A stretch of 64,000 nucleotides of DNA, taken from the NCBI GenBank assembly GCA_051657165.1, contig JBOFKD010000218.1:1-64000 (forward strand), in the 5' to 3' direction. Shown in pieces: positions 42,499-51,775 of the stretch (within the stretch, counting starts at the first letter, position 1; each line of letters opens with the position of its first letter). The translations under genes were made by a program, and so were the position numbers. Under the pieces are notes generated by a model. It was not told the DNA's origin. It did no database searches and was given only the letters and a program-made list of their open reading frames with translations. The DNA comes from UBA7332 sp051657165. GTDB lineage: Bacteria > Bacteroidota > Bacteroidia > Bacteroidales > UBA7332.

Positions 42499-43522
42499 CT
42501 ATTTTTAATTTTAAATCAATTAATAATCGGGCAGCCTCAACCGGTGAGTCTGTCTCTGGTTCTAAACGATAATGGATATGCCGGTGTTCGCTGATAGCAC
42601 GATTATAGCTTTTGTCGTAATACGCAAGTCCGATTCGTGCAGCCTCACGAATATTTCCGTTTTCCAGATATTCGATGGCAGCTTTAGCATGTTGTCCGCC
42701 CAGTCGTCTTTCGATACGTTTAAAAGAATCGGCTAATTCAGCAACATCAAAGTTTCCGTATTCCTTCATTAATCTGTCCAAGCGTACTTCAATCGGTAAA
42801 TTCAGATAGATAAATGGTGATTCCTGCATGATTTCATATAACTCCTTTGGTATATATACACGCCCGATAGATATACTTTCACCTTCGCACCAGACCGGTT
42901 TTGACGGATCCAGACTTCTCAGGGCCTCGTGGAGTAAATTGATGAAATGTTCGGTTGACGGTTGGTCCGGTTGCCCTAAAGAACCGAATGCCGATCCTTT
43001 ATGGTTTGCTAAACCTTCAATATCCAGAACCTGTTCACCAATAGATTGCAGTTGATGCAAGATCTCTGTTTTTCCGCATCCGGTAGGTCCGCCTAAAACA
43101 ATCATTTTCCATTTTCGGGTAAGTATCTCTTCTGTAAAAGACGTACGATAAGCTTTGTATCCGCCGGTTAAGCGCTTAACCGATAATCCGGCAGTACGGA
43201 ATAACCAGGCCATACTTCCGCTGCGCATACCTCCGCGCCAGCAGTAGATATAAATAGTTTTCCCTTCTGCGGCTTTTTTAGCGTCTTTTACGAAGGAAGC
43301 CATTTTCGGACCGACAAACTCAAGTCCTTTTTCAACGGCAATGTCTTTTCCTTGTTTTTTGTAAAGAGTTCCTATTACAACTCGTTCTTCATCTGAAAAA
43401 AGCGGGATATTTATGGCTCCTGTTATATGTCCTTGCTTGAATTCGGCAGGAGTGCGGACATCCACAATTATTCCGTCTTTACTTTGTTCCAGGAAATCGT
43501 TTATCAATAAATCTTGTTCCAT
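42485..43522 (-). CDS. mnmH: tRNA 2-selenouridine synthase
   Basis: 345 residues from the ATG at 43522; an upstream in-frame TTG is unlikely. An N-terminal rhodanese domain (about 8-125; DVRTPAEFKQGHI and catalytic Cys in YCWRGGMRSG) is followed by a P-loop domain with GGPTGCGKTE. MnmH replaces sulfur by selenium at the wobble 2-thiouridine of tRNAs for Lys, Glu and Gln. It is the first gene of mnmH-yedF-desulfurase-DUF3343-selD. A TAAGTTTG promoter box (minus, 43547-43554) lies 24 bases upstream. Confidence 0.96.
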   Translation of the reverse strand: MEQDLLINDFLEQSKDGIIVDVRTPAEFKQGHITGAINIPLFSDEERVVIGTLYKKQGKDIAVEKGLEFVGPKMASFVKDAKKAAEGKTIYIYCWRGGMRSGSMAWLFRTAGLSVKRLTGGYKAYRTSFTEEILTRKWKMIVLGGPTGCGKTEILHQLQSIGEQVLDIEGLANHKGSAFGSLGQPDQPSTEHFINLLHEALRSLDPSKPVWCEGESISIGRVYIPKELYEIMQESPFIYLNLPIEVRLDRLMKEYGNFDVAELADSFKRIERRLGGQHAKAAIEYLENGNIREAARIGLAYYDKSYNRAISEHRHIHYRLEPETDSPVEAARLLIDLKLKIDENN

Positions 43523-43546
43523 TACAGTTGTCTTTTTTAGAGCGCT

Positions 43547-43554
43547 CAAACTTA
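43547..43554 (-). promoter_or_regulatory. -7 box of the selenium operon
   Basis: TAAGTTTG on the minus strand matches TAnnTTTG and precedes the mnmH ATG by 24 bases. Confidence 0.5.
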
Positions 43555-43754
43555 CATAAAATTTAGGAGCGGGAAAATAAAAGACATATCATCTTTCTAA
43601 TTCGTGCCAAAAGTTGGGATGACTTCATTGTATAAAGTAAGATGACTTATGTGAAAGTATGAAAATGTATAAGTACATCACTAAAACGGAATTTTATTTC
43701 ACAGGTATCATATTTTTATAGCAAATCGTACAAAAAAAGCCCATTAACAGGCAA

Positions 43755-43813
43755 TTGTCCCCTTTTTGTCCCCCTGAAAAATGAATACTCGAATTGCAGC
43801 AGAACTATATTTG
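43755..43813 (+). promoter_or_regulatory. Promoter of the fimbrial operon with direct-repeat activator site
   Basis: TATATTTG at 43806-43813 is the -7 box. Upstream, TTGTCCCC occurs twice (43755-43762, 43766-43773) with an 11-bp period, about one helical turn, placing both copies on the same DNA face at roughly -65 to -47. This is a typical layout for a response-regulator or AraC/LytTR-type activator. The leader to 43953 is about 130 bases and holds a small hairpin around 43883-43900. The rest of 43555-43754 shows no gene. Confidence 0.45.
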
Positions 43814-43953
43814 CAGCATGATTGATGTCGTAATTTAAATTAAGTAAATGTGTCATATATATATTATGCGCTTAGGGAAATTGCATTAGAGAAGCAATGC
43901 CGATTAAGGCGAAATGTATATAAAAGTACTTACTTCTATAAAACTTACATTCT

Positions 43954-45213
43954 ATGCAGACACGTATAAGATTTTTATACGTCATACTCTTCTTGTCCCT
44001 GTTTCTAAGTAGTATGGCGTCCGAGAAACCGGATTGCAAAAGGTTTACATTCTACTTTCAGCTCAATAAATCACGGGTTGATACTCTCTACATGAATAAT
44101 CAGGAAACGCTGGATTCGTTAAGATACAGATTAAATCGGGTAAATCTTAACAGAAACGATACAGTTATTATTGAAGCTTACTCATCACCTGAAGGGGATG
44201 CGCAATACAATCGTGTTTTGTCGGAGAGCAGGACTAAGGCTTTGTATAGTTTTATCCGGAGTAATCTGCTGGATGGATCGTTATGTAATGTCCGTACCCG
44301 AACAGGAGGTATTAACTGGAAGGGTTTAGAAAGTATTCTGGATACTTCTTCGTTTGCGAAGAATCAGGAGTTAATGGAACTTTTCGGAGCAGAGCTTACT
44401 GACGAAGAGCTTCAAAAGGCTTTAATGTATATAAATAATGGGGCTGATTACAGATATTTTTTCAGAAAATACTTTCCACGCTTACGTACAGGAGAAGTAA
44501 GTCTTATTATAAAATCAAGCTTATCCCAATCATCTTCTATAACTATACCACTCTATGCGTATGCTTCGGGGTTAAAGGTGAATCCGGATTTAGAAATACC
44601 GGTAAATACTGATGATTTAATGCGTGAACCTCTCTGGAATATTAGAGAGCGGATCCAGCCTGTCGCATTTAAGACTAATCTTTTGTTTGATCTGGCAACC
44701 GCTTTGAATGTGGAGATTGAAGTGCCTCTGGCTAAAAGATGGAGTATAGCTGCCGAATGGATGTTTCCATGGTGGCTGGATGAGAAGCATCAGAATTGCC
44801 TGCAAGTGCTTAGTGGTACGCTCGAAGGTAAATACTGGTTTTCGCGCAATCGGAGAGAAATGCAGCGTAATGATCTGACAGGATGGTATGCAGGACTATA
44901 TGCCGGAGGAGGTCTTTATGATATTGAATGGCATAAGAAAGGATATCAGGGCGAGTTTTATCTGGCAGCCGGAGTCAGTGTCGGGTTTGCTCATAAAATA
45001 GCAAGGGATTTCTCGCTTGAATATGGCATAGGTGTCGGATATCTTAATACAGACTACCGAAAATATAATGCACAAAAAGATAAGGAGGATAACTGGATAC
45101 TTGTACGTCAGAAAAGAGGCAATTACAGCTATTTCGGGCCGACGAAAATAAAAGTATCTCTTGTCTGGAGACCGTCGTTTTATGTCAGTAAAAAGAAAGG
45201 AGTATTAAGATGA
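43954..45213 (+). CDS. DUF3575 outer-membrane protein with OmpA-like N-terminal part
   Basis: 419 residues. Signal peptide about 1-22. The N-terminal part (about 30-215) includes an OmpA-like peptidoglycan-binding pattern (VIIEAYSSPEGDAQYNRVLS, then ESRTKALYSFI). The C-terminal part (about 230-410) is DUF3575: VAFKTNLLFDLATALNVEIE and RWSIAAEWMFPWW, with alternating hydrophobic beta strands that suggest a small barrel. It heads the fimbrial operon; such proteins regularly start fimbrillin loci in Bacteroidota and may anchor the fimbria to outer membrane and wall. It overlaps the next gene by 4 bp. Confidence 0.85.
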   Translation: MQTRIRFLYVILFLSLFLSSMASEKPDCKRFTFYFQLNKSRVDTLYMNNQETLDSLRYRLNRVNLNRNDTVIIEAYSSPEGDAQYNRVLSESRTKALYSFIRSNLLDGSLCNVRTRTGGINWKGLESILDTSSFAKNQELMELFGAELTDEELQKALMYINNGADYRYFFRKYFPRLRTGEVSLIIKSSLSQSSSITIPLYAYASGLKVNPDLEIPVNTDDLMREPLWNIRERIQPVAFKTNLLFDLATALNVEIEVPLAKRWSIAAEWMFPWWLDEKHQNCLQVLSGTLEGKYWFSRNRREMQRNDLTGWYAGLYAGGGLYDIEWHKKGYQGEFYLAAGVSVGFAHKIARDFSLEYGIGVGYLNTDYRKYNAQKDKEDNWILVRQKRGNYSYFGPTKIKVSLVWRPSFYVSKKKGVLR

Positions 45214-46289
45214 TAAACAGAAGTATGATCTTATCGCTACTTATCGGATTTGTAGCTTTTACATCCTGTGAAAGAAGAGCTCTGGCCGATCTCTCTGATC
45301 TGAATGAATATGCCGAACTTGAGTTCCGCACTGAGTGGACTGAATATGATGATTTGCCTCCGGAGGATGGCACAATTATTATTTACCGCTATAAAGACCA
45401 GGTTCCAGATGGTACAGATTCTGCAACGGAATTCTATAAGACAGTCATTTTTGGGAAAAGTGGCATTGCCAGCATTCGTTTACCTAAAGGGCAATATGCT
45501 TTTATTGTGGCAAATAATAAACCGGATGAAGCGGCCACATTCTTTGCAAAAGACTACGAAGCTTATGAATCTGTGATTGTTCGACTTGCGGATGTGGAAG
45601 CTCCTTCTTATGATCATCCGGAGGCTCATAACATATTTGTGGCTCAGCCTGAATTTCTGGCGATTGAGTCAATGGATAAGTATAATGTGACAGATGAAAT
45701 GGTAAATGAAACCAAGCGGCGTGTTAAGTCAAAGTCAAAAGCGCCGGTTGATATTCTTTATTTCTATCCACGGCAAATAACGCGCAACGTGTCGGTCGAA
45801 ATTCATGTAGAAGGCTTGAATAACCTGAAAAGTGCCGAGGTTGTTGCGAACGGAGGCTATAGAGGAGTATATATGTCTACGCAGCATACAACGGACGTTG
45901 TAAGATGTAAACTATTCCGGATTACAGAAATTGTATTCTATCCCGGTGACTTATATAATGGTGTGATCAGAGGGTATTTTACAACTTTTGGTGGAGGTGG
46001 TGTGAAAGGAAAAAATAGTACGGTTTATTCCAGACAGACGGAGTCAACGATTCTTTTTACTCTTTTCTCTACTCTGAAAGATAAGGAGGCGACTGTCGTA
46101 GCTACACCTTTTGATGTGACGGAACAATATAATAAGGAAGGACAGGAGAAGCAGCATATTGAAATTAAAATTTCAGATGGTGTAAAACTTCCGGATATTG
46201 AAATTGAAGGTGGTTCCGGTTCGGGTTTTAATCCGGATGTGGGAGACTGGGAAAATGGAGAGGAACAGGAGGTTCCTGTAGGTAAATAA
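45210..46289 (+). CDS. DUF5119 fimbrial lipoprotein
   Basis: 359 residues. The lipoprotein signal ends at FTSC followed by ERRALADL. The body matches DUF5119 proteins of fimbrial loci, with FYPRQITRNVSVEIHVEGL in the middle marking the second domain, as in Mfa2/FimB-like anchors. The C-terminus is Gly/Ser/Glu-rich. It starts within the stop of the preceding gene (ATGA). Probable role: anchor or assembly subunit on the outer membrane. Confidence 0.8.
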   Translation: MINRSMILSLLIGFVAFTSCERRALADLSDLNEYAELEFRTEWTEYDDLPPEDGTIIIYRYKDQVPDGTDSATEFYKTVIFGKSGIASIRLPKGQYAFIVANNKPDEAATFFAKDYEAYESVIVRLADVEAPSYDHPEAHNIFVAQPEFLAIESMDKYNVTDEMVNETKRRVKSKSKAPVDILYFYPRQITRNVSVEIHVEGLNNLKSAEVVANGGYRGVYMSTQHTTDVVRCKLFRITEIVFYPGDLYNGVIRGYFTTFGGGGVKGKNSTVYSRQTESTILFTLFSTLKDKEATVVATPFDVTEQYNKEGQEKQHIEIKISDGVKLPDIEIEGGSGSGFNPDVGDWENGEEQEVPVGK

Positions 46290-46332
46290 GTTTCTATACG
46301 ATAAACTAATTTTTTAACTAACACTTACGTTT

Positions 46333-47379
46333 ATGAAAAAGCAATTATTGGGTTTAGCAGCGTGTGCCCTTATTCTTTCAAGCTGCTCGCAAAATCAGGA
46401 GATTGAGAATTACGAACAAATGAACCGTGAGGAGGTACGCCTTGCTCCGTATGTGAACAAAACGAAGGCGAGTGTGATGGGTGATGTTGCACTACAAGGA
46501 ACAGGATTCAAGGTATTTGCAGTTCAGCATGCAGTTGATGCTACAGACTATTCAGGTTCAGTATTTATGGATCAGTTGAAAGAGTCCTGGAATACAGACA
46601 AATGGATGCATGATGGTAAATACTACTGGCCGGAAACGGAAGCTTTATCTTTCTTTATGGTGGCGCCTTATGATGCTAATCTTAATATCGCTCAACCAGC
46701 AGCAGCAGGTGCTATGACTTTGCCAGTTACGATTAATAATAATGTAGCTGATCAAATTGATATTCTGGCTGCTTCTGTTTTGAACAAAACTAAAGTAACT
46801 AATGCCTCTGGAAAAGTAAATTTTACATTCAAACATATCCTTTCTAAGATTGGATTTGCAGCAAAAGTAAAAGACGGAGAGAACTTGAAGTTTAAAATTA
46901 CAGGTATTAGTTTTACTTATGGAGCTGATATGGTAAAGGATGGTACATATACATTTGGGCCAGAAGAAAATGTAGGAACTATAACTACTGGTGCTACATT
47001 ACATGGTGCGGAAACATCATCTGTTATTGATATTAAAACTGCTGAAGGTACTATCATTGAAACACATGATTACGTTTCAATTAATGCCGATAATGCTTAT
47101 TTGATGCTAATGCCTCAAAATGTAACTGGTGACTTGATGACGATGACTCTTAATTACCAGGTTGCAGTAGCGGGTAATGCTTATGATACCGCTGGGAAAA
47201 CAGCAACGATAGCTATTCCTGCTATGGAATATAAGCAAGGCTTGGCTTATACTTATAATCTAATTTTATCAAGTGAATCTGGTGATGATGGTAATTTGTT
47301 AGAAGTTACATTTGGAACAGTTGGAGTTGAAAATTGGGCTGATGATACAGCACAGCCAGGCGAAACTCCTGTTGAATAA
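46333..47379 (+). CDS. Fimbrillin-family (Mfa1-like) structural subunit
   Basis: 348 residues. The lipoprotein signal is MKKQLLGLAACALILSSC followed by SQNQEIENYE. It has the fimbrillin Mfa-like fold markers: YYWPETEALSFFMVAPYD (the Y/FWP motif), then VNFTFKHILSKIGFAAKVKD. The basic site before the mature part (NKTKASV) may be the processing site used by the maturation protease. From about 46640 on, codon use shifts: proline CCG becomes rare and A/T-ending codons dominate compared with the flanking genes. It is probably the main shaft subunit. Confidence 0.88.
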   Translation: MKKQLLGLAACALILSSCSQNQEIENYEQMNREEVRLAPYVNKTKASVMGDVALQGTGFKVFAVQHAVDATDYSGSVFMDQLKESWNTDKWMHDGKYYWPETEALSFFMVAPYDANLNIAQPAAAGAMTLPVTINNNVADQIDILAASVLNKTKVTNASGKVNFTFKHILSKIGFAAKVKDGENLKFKITGISFTYGADMVKDGTYTFGPEENVGTITTGATLHGAETSSVIDIKTAEGTIIETHDYVSINADNAYLMLMPQNVTGDLMTMTLNYQVAVAGNAYDTAGKTATIAIPAMEYKQGLAYTYNLILSSESGDDGNLLEVTFGTVGVENWADDTAQPGETPVE

Positions 47380-47482
47380 CAGAACAAAACTAAACGGGCA
47401 CTGCTCGTATCTTACATCTATCATTTTAGAATTGGGATAGGTGATCTATCCCAATTCTTCGTTCACATTAAATAAAGAAACT

Positions 47483-48481
47483 ATGCTAAACAGAATAATC
47501 ACCCTACTGTTGCTTGCAGGATTTGTAAGTTGTTCGACCGATTCTCCCGACACACAAGGCGGAGCAAAGATCGGATTTGGTATTGACCTGACTCAGTCCA
47601 AAGGCATTCTTGTGACAGAAGGTCAGGGCGTGAAAACGATGGGTATGTTTAGTATCTATACCAAAAACACATTCCCCAATTCCGATGCTCATATACAGAT
47701 GGAAAACATACAGGTATACCGGGCAAACGGAAATGGATCTTTTATCTATTCCCCGATATCGTATTGGCCTAATGACGGGTATTTGTCTTTTCAGGCTTAT
47801 TCTCCATTTGCAACAGTCGATAACGGGATAAGTGCTGTGTTGAGAAACAAACAATACGTAGAAATCACGTATTCAAATTCAACACGATTGTCCGCTCAGT
47901 CGGATCTTATGGTAGCCAGCACTCTCAATGTGCCGGGGCTTTCTCCGGGAGCAACAACCGCACCGGAAGTGAAGCTGCCTTTCCGTCATATTCTGTCTTC
48001 TGTAATCTTTAAAGGGAAATATCGGACAAACTATGTCAACCCTGTTGTGAAAATCAAACAAATAACGTTGCAAGGTTTTTATGGATCGGGAACCTACTCT
48101 ATGGATTATCCTGCTGGCTGGACGCTTTCCGGTTCTGCCAGTGATACATATCAACTGAATGCACTGAACGGGCTTCAGGATTTAACGCTAACAACTACAG
48201 ACCAAATCATAAATAATGAAGGTTCTGCGTTGCTATTGCTTCCTCAATCAATACCGGCAGAGGGCTTGCCTATGGAGATTCTTCTGGAGGTAACGGAAAA
48301 CGGAATTACAGAAACGAAAGCAGAGCAAACCCGCTTTAAAGTAGATAGCCGGCTTGTTGACGGAATAAAATACATTATTTCTATTGTGTATGATGTAGCT
48401 GATTCCGAGGCGAGTGTTTCGTTAAGCTATGAAGTAGTTGACTGGGATTGTAAAATTATAAATCTTCCGGGATTCAATTAA
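47483..48481 (+). CDS. Fimbrillin-family lipoprotein, second subunit
   Basis: 332 residues from the ATG at 47483; 42 bases of open frame upstream cross an intergenic hairpin-like stretch and are rejected. The lipoprotein signal ends at FVSC followed by STDSPD. It has the Mfa-like markers YSPISYWPNDGYLSFQAYSP and KLPFRHILSSVIFKG, so it is a diverged paralogue of the preceding gene, perhaps an accessory or tip-proximal subunit. Confidence 0.87.
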   Translation: MLNRIITLLLLAGFVSCSTDSPDTQGGAKIGFGIDLTQSKGILVTEGQGVKTMGMFSIYTKNTFPNSDAHIQMENIQVYRANGNGSFIYSPISYWPNDGYLSFQAYSPFATVDNGISAVLRNKQYVEITYSNSTRLSAQSDLMVASTLNVPGLSPGATTAPEVKLPFRHILSSVIFKGKYRTNYVNPVVKIKQITLQGFYGSGTYSMDYPAGWTLSGSASDTYQLNALNGLQDLTLTTTDQIINNEGSALLLLPQSIPAEGLPMEILLEVTENGITETKAEQTRFKVDSRLVDGIKYIISIVYDVADSEASVSLSYEVVDWDCKIINLPGFN

Positions 48482-48492
48482 TACACTGAGCT

Positions 48493-51363
48493 ATGAAGAA
48501 TTTAATCATACTTACATCTTTCATTTTTTTGTTTTTGACATATTCATGTGTCGATACAACTTTTGATGACTATCATAAAACAAAAGTTGAAGAAAATATA
48601 CCTGCATCTGTAATGATTGATTATTCAGCCTTGTCCAACAAAATACAGACACGAGCAACCTCAGATGAAGCTACAGAGAAAGAGGTGCATAATCTCTATC
48701 TTCTTGTATTTAATCGTGATGGATCAAAAGTTACAGGTCAATACTATTCAAAAGAACAACTTTCAGGCACGCAGCTTACTATTGATACTTACAGCGGACC
48801 CGAAAAGCGGATTTATGCAGTTGCAAATTTTGCAATCAATGATATGATGAGCCTTTCTCTGGCTGATCTGGAAAAGATACAAACTGTCGATGAACTGATG
48901 GGACTAAATGCTCATCTGATGCAAAAGATAGTGGCAAGAGGAAGCTCATTTCTCATGTCGGGGTGTCTTGAAAAAGATGGACAACCTGCGAGTGTTGATA
49001 TTCTTCCCGGGAATAATCCGAATTCATTAGGTTCGGTAAAACTCAGAAAAGCTGATGCCAAGATCCAATTTAATATCGAGGCCATTAATGGAGCCGAATT
49101 TATACTTAAAGAGTGGAAGGTAGAAGAGCTTCCTTTAAATGTTAGTTTATATCCTCGTCCTGAGAACCAGTTTGATGGAAAAGATAATTTTTCGACTGAA
49201 TGGAAAAAGCCAGAAGGAGAGGGTTCGATGTTAGGGAAAACTTTTTCCTTTTATGTTCTGGAACATCTTCGTAATGCAAAAGCAGATATTATGTCAAATG
49301 ATGTTTGGGAATCGTATGCGCTTCGCGAAAAAAGTCCGTATAACTGGACGCGCGAAGGTCATTCGCTGCCGGCAGGAGTTACGTCATCTGATGATTTTGT
49401 TTTTGCGCATGATCGTGCAACTTACGTAGTATTTAAAGGCCATATCAAATATATGAAAGGTACAGAGCCTGTAGAAGGTGATGTTACGTATACTGTTCAT
49501 CTTGGATATTTTGATCCGTTTAACGGGAATATAGCAAATGATTATAATGTCAGGAGAAATATATTCTATACCTATAATGTGAAAATAGCCTCGGCTGATC
49601 GGGTTTTGGTCGAAGTGGAAACTGGTGAAGAGTCGCATCCCGGGGCTGATGGAAGTCTGGTTGTAGGAGGTAAGACTTATCGGTTTGATGCACACTATGA
49701 AACTACAATGATTGAGTTTAATAAAGACCACATAGACGATAACCTGACCTGGTATGTGAAGACACCTTTTGATGATGGAGAGGCTTCTGAAATGAGAAAA
49801 GATTTTGACTGGATTTTGTTTTGCCTGAACCCAAAGGGTAATGACGGTTATCAGACAGACTACGTTGCATTTCCCGGATTGTCAAAACTATATGATGGCC
49901 CTTTGGATGCAGTAAGCTATTTGAATGCAGCAAATAGACTGATTGATGTGAAACAGTTAGTCGGTATTTTAAAGAGTGCCTCTAAATCTGATTTGAATTT
50001 TTATGATAGTAATGGGAATGTTCGGTTTACGACATTTATACAGGAGTATTATTACGATAAAACTCCCGGAACTAATATTCCTTTCGAATCAGCACTCTGG
50101 AAGAAATTTGTCAATGCTCCGGAAAGAGTTATGAATATTTTGTCGGAAAATAAATATAGTCCTGATGGGAATAGTATGCGTACTAAAGTATTCTATTCAT
50201 TCAGGCAAGCGTCAATACAAACAATGTATAATACGGATCCGGCTCTTACGGAGTTAGTGACAGCCTGGGGTACAGAAATGATTCAGGATAATACTCAGAT
50301 GAATTTTTATCCGAATGGTGATATGCAGGATGTAAATGAGAATTGGAGCTCTCCATACTCTTCAAAGAATGGAAGACAGAATACCATAGAATTATGGAAG
50401 GGTAATATTTTGAAAAGTTGGTCTGCATACGTTAATTCTGCAAATGCGGCAATGAATGATGCTTATAAAATAGCTAAATATGCCTGTATGCAAAGAAATC
50501 GTGATCTGAATGGGAATAATATTATTGATAAAGATGAGGTGAGATGGTATTTAGCTGCCTTAGATCAGTTGACCGACCTCTGGATTGGAGAACAGTCTTT
50601 TGACAGAGAAGCTTATTTATACAAAAAAGAGATGGAGATTCCCGGTAGTGATTTTGAGCGGCAATGGGGTGAGATGTGGTATGTAAGCAGTACAATTAAT
50701 AAAATAAAGATCAGAACCGGAGGTATAATAGTTCCTAAGTATACCTATTATGCAGACCCTACTGTTCTCTGGTCTTCTGAAGGGGCTTCGGTCGGACAAC
50801 TGGAAGGCGTTCCGAATGCAGGATATAAAAAATTATATTACAGATGTTTGCGAAACTTAGGTATTGAAGCTTCGAATGAAACAGATGTTCCTGCTCCGAT
50901 TGGTGTGTATTCATCTGGCACAGGTGTGATATCGATGAACTCATTAGACCCGAATTCAATTCGCGATTATTCTCAGGATACCGAGTTGCCCGAGCATCAT
51001 GAAAGGGAAAGCCATAATTTGCCATTTAGGTCATTTGAGGTGTCTAAAACAATAAGTGGAAGTGGATTGAGCTGGACTGCGGTGCGAGATAAAATCCGGA
51101 ATAATGACTCTCCTTGCAAAAGCTTAGGTTCGGGTTGGCGTGTACCTAATCAGCGAGAGTTGGCTTTAATGAGATCTATCATTGGAAATGATGGAAGATG
51201 GACTGCCGAAAATCATATGTCCAGAACCCGCTTTTCGATGAACCCCGTTGGCGATAGCCGTCATGGATTCTCTGTAACGAATAGTGCGGGTATCTTATTT
51301 TTAATTAATAATTTAACATGGGAATTAGGTGGTGTCCGTTGTGTAAAAGATAAAACCAACTAA
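48493..51363 (+). CDS. Large fimbrial tip protein (DUF4906 type)
   Basis: 956 residues. The lipoprotein signal ends at YSC followed by VDTTFDDYHK. The N-terminal part (about 25-370) is fimbrillin/DUF4906-like, with VHNLYLLVFNRDG. The C-terminal 120 residues hold a sulfatase-modifying-factor/major-paralogue-like region: LGSGWRVPNQRELALMRSI and WELGGVRCVKD. Large last-gene products of these loci are expected to be tip adhesins. It starts 11 bp after the second fimbrillin and is followed by a terminator at 51417. Confidence 0.82.
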   Translation: MKNLIILTSFIFLFLTYSCVDTTFDDYHKTKVEENIPASVMIDYSALSNKIQTRATSDEATEKEVHNLYLLVFNRDGSKVTGQYYSKEQLSGTQLTIDTYSGPEKRIYAVANFAINDMMSLSLADLEKIQTVDELMGLNAHLMQKIVARGSSFLMSGCLEKDGQPASVDILPGNNPNSLGSVKLRKADAKIQFNIEAINGAEFILKEWKVEELPLNVSLYPRPENQFDGKDNFSTEWKKPEGEGSMLGKTFSFYVLEHLRNAKADIMSNDVWESYALREKSPYNWTREGHSLPAGVTSSDDFVFAHDRATYVVFKGHIKYMKGTEPVEGDVTYTVHLGYFDPFNGNIANDYNVRRNIFYTYNVKIASADRVLVEVETGEESHPGADGSLVVGGKTYRFDAHYETTMIEFNKDHIDDNLTWYVKTPFDDGEASEMRKDFDWILFCLNPKGNDGYQTDYVAFPGLSKLYDGPLDAVSYLNAANRLIDVKQLVGILKSASKSDLNFYDSNGNVRFTTFIQEYYYDKTPGTNIPFESALWKKFVNAPERVMNILSENKYSPDGNSMRTKVFYSFRQASIQTMYNTDPALTELVTAWGTEMIQDNTQMNFYPNGDMQDVNENWSSPYSSKNGRQNTIELWKGNILKSWSAYVNSANAAMNDAYKIAKYACMQRNRDLNGNNIIDKDEVRWYLAALDQLTDLWIGEQSFDREAYLYKKEMEIPGSDFERQWGEMWYVSSTINKIKIRTGGIIVPKYTYYADPTVLWSSEGASVGQLEGVPNAGYKKLYYRCLRNLGIEASNETDVPAPIGVYSSGTGVISMNSLDPNSIRDYSQDTELPEHHERESHNLPFRSFEVSKTISGSGLSWTAVRDKIRNNDSPCKSLGSGWRVPNQRELALMRSIIGNDGRWTAENHMSRTRFSMNPVGDSRHGFSVTNSAGILFLINNLTWELGGVRCVKDKTN

Positions 51364-51416
51364 GAAATATATTTTTTGATGTAAGTATTCAGGGTAGAAG
51401 CTCTGTACTTGAATTT

Positions 51417-51455
51417 GCCTTTCATCTGTAAGAGATTATAGATGAAAGGCTTTTG
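51417..51455 (+). terminator. Rho-independent terminator of the fimbrial operon
   Basis: Perfect 11-bp stem GCCTTTCATCT / AGATGAAAGGC, 12-nt loop, then TTTT. Confidence 0.8.
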
Positions 51456-51490
51456 AGTATATAAATTATTTCTATTACTTCAAACTAGCC

Positions 51491-51775
51491 CGAATAAAGG
51501 AGGGATTATTTTTTATATACGGATGGTTTAGTTACAAGATACGGTTGATTTACTTTTCCGATGCGCATCGGAATTGCAGCCGGTGCGCATCGGAATATAT
51601 TCGCATGCGCATCGGAATTACAACCCATGCGCATCGGATTGCTAAAGGATACGGTTGACTGAACTAAGTCTCTTATATCCTGTGTTTAATTGCCGGTTTA
51701 TTCTTACGAATATATACGGTCGGAAAGACAATGATATACGTTTGTTTTATTTGAAGCAGAACAGAAGTTTGTCCG
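51491..51775 (+). repeat. Interspersed intergenic repeat, copy B
   Basis: The fullest copy. In order: AATAAAGGAGGGATTATTTT, ACGGATGGTTTAGTTACAAG, ATACGGTTGATTTACTTTT, a palindrome array, AAAGGATACGGTTGACTGAA, a GTGTTTAATTGCCGGTTTAT segment, AATATATACGGTCG and ATGATATACG. The array has four units at 51558, 51580, 51602 and 51624, an exact 22-bp period: CCGATGCGCATCGG, CCGGTGCGCATCGG, CGCATGCGCATCGG, CCCATGCGCATCGG. It starts 36 bp after the fimbrial terminator. Beyond it (about 51775-51840) is a degenerate version of the 21-bp repeat of copy C. No gene was seen in 51456-52020. Confidence 0.8.

Noticed and set aside
51558..51637. CRISPR-like array of regularly spaced repeats
   Set aside because: The 14-bp repeats are separated by only 8 similar bases, with no variable spacers and no cas genes; it is a tandem palindrome array inside a longer intergenic repeat.
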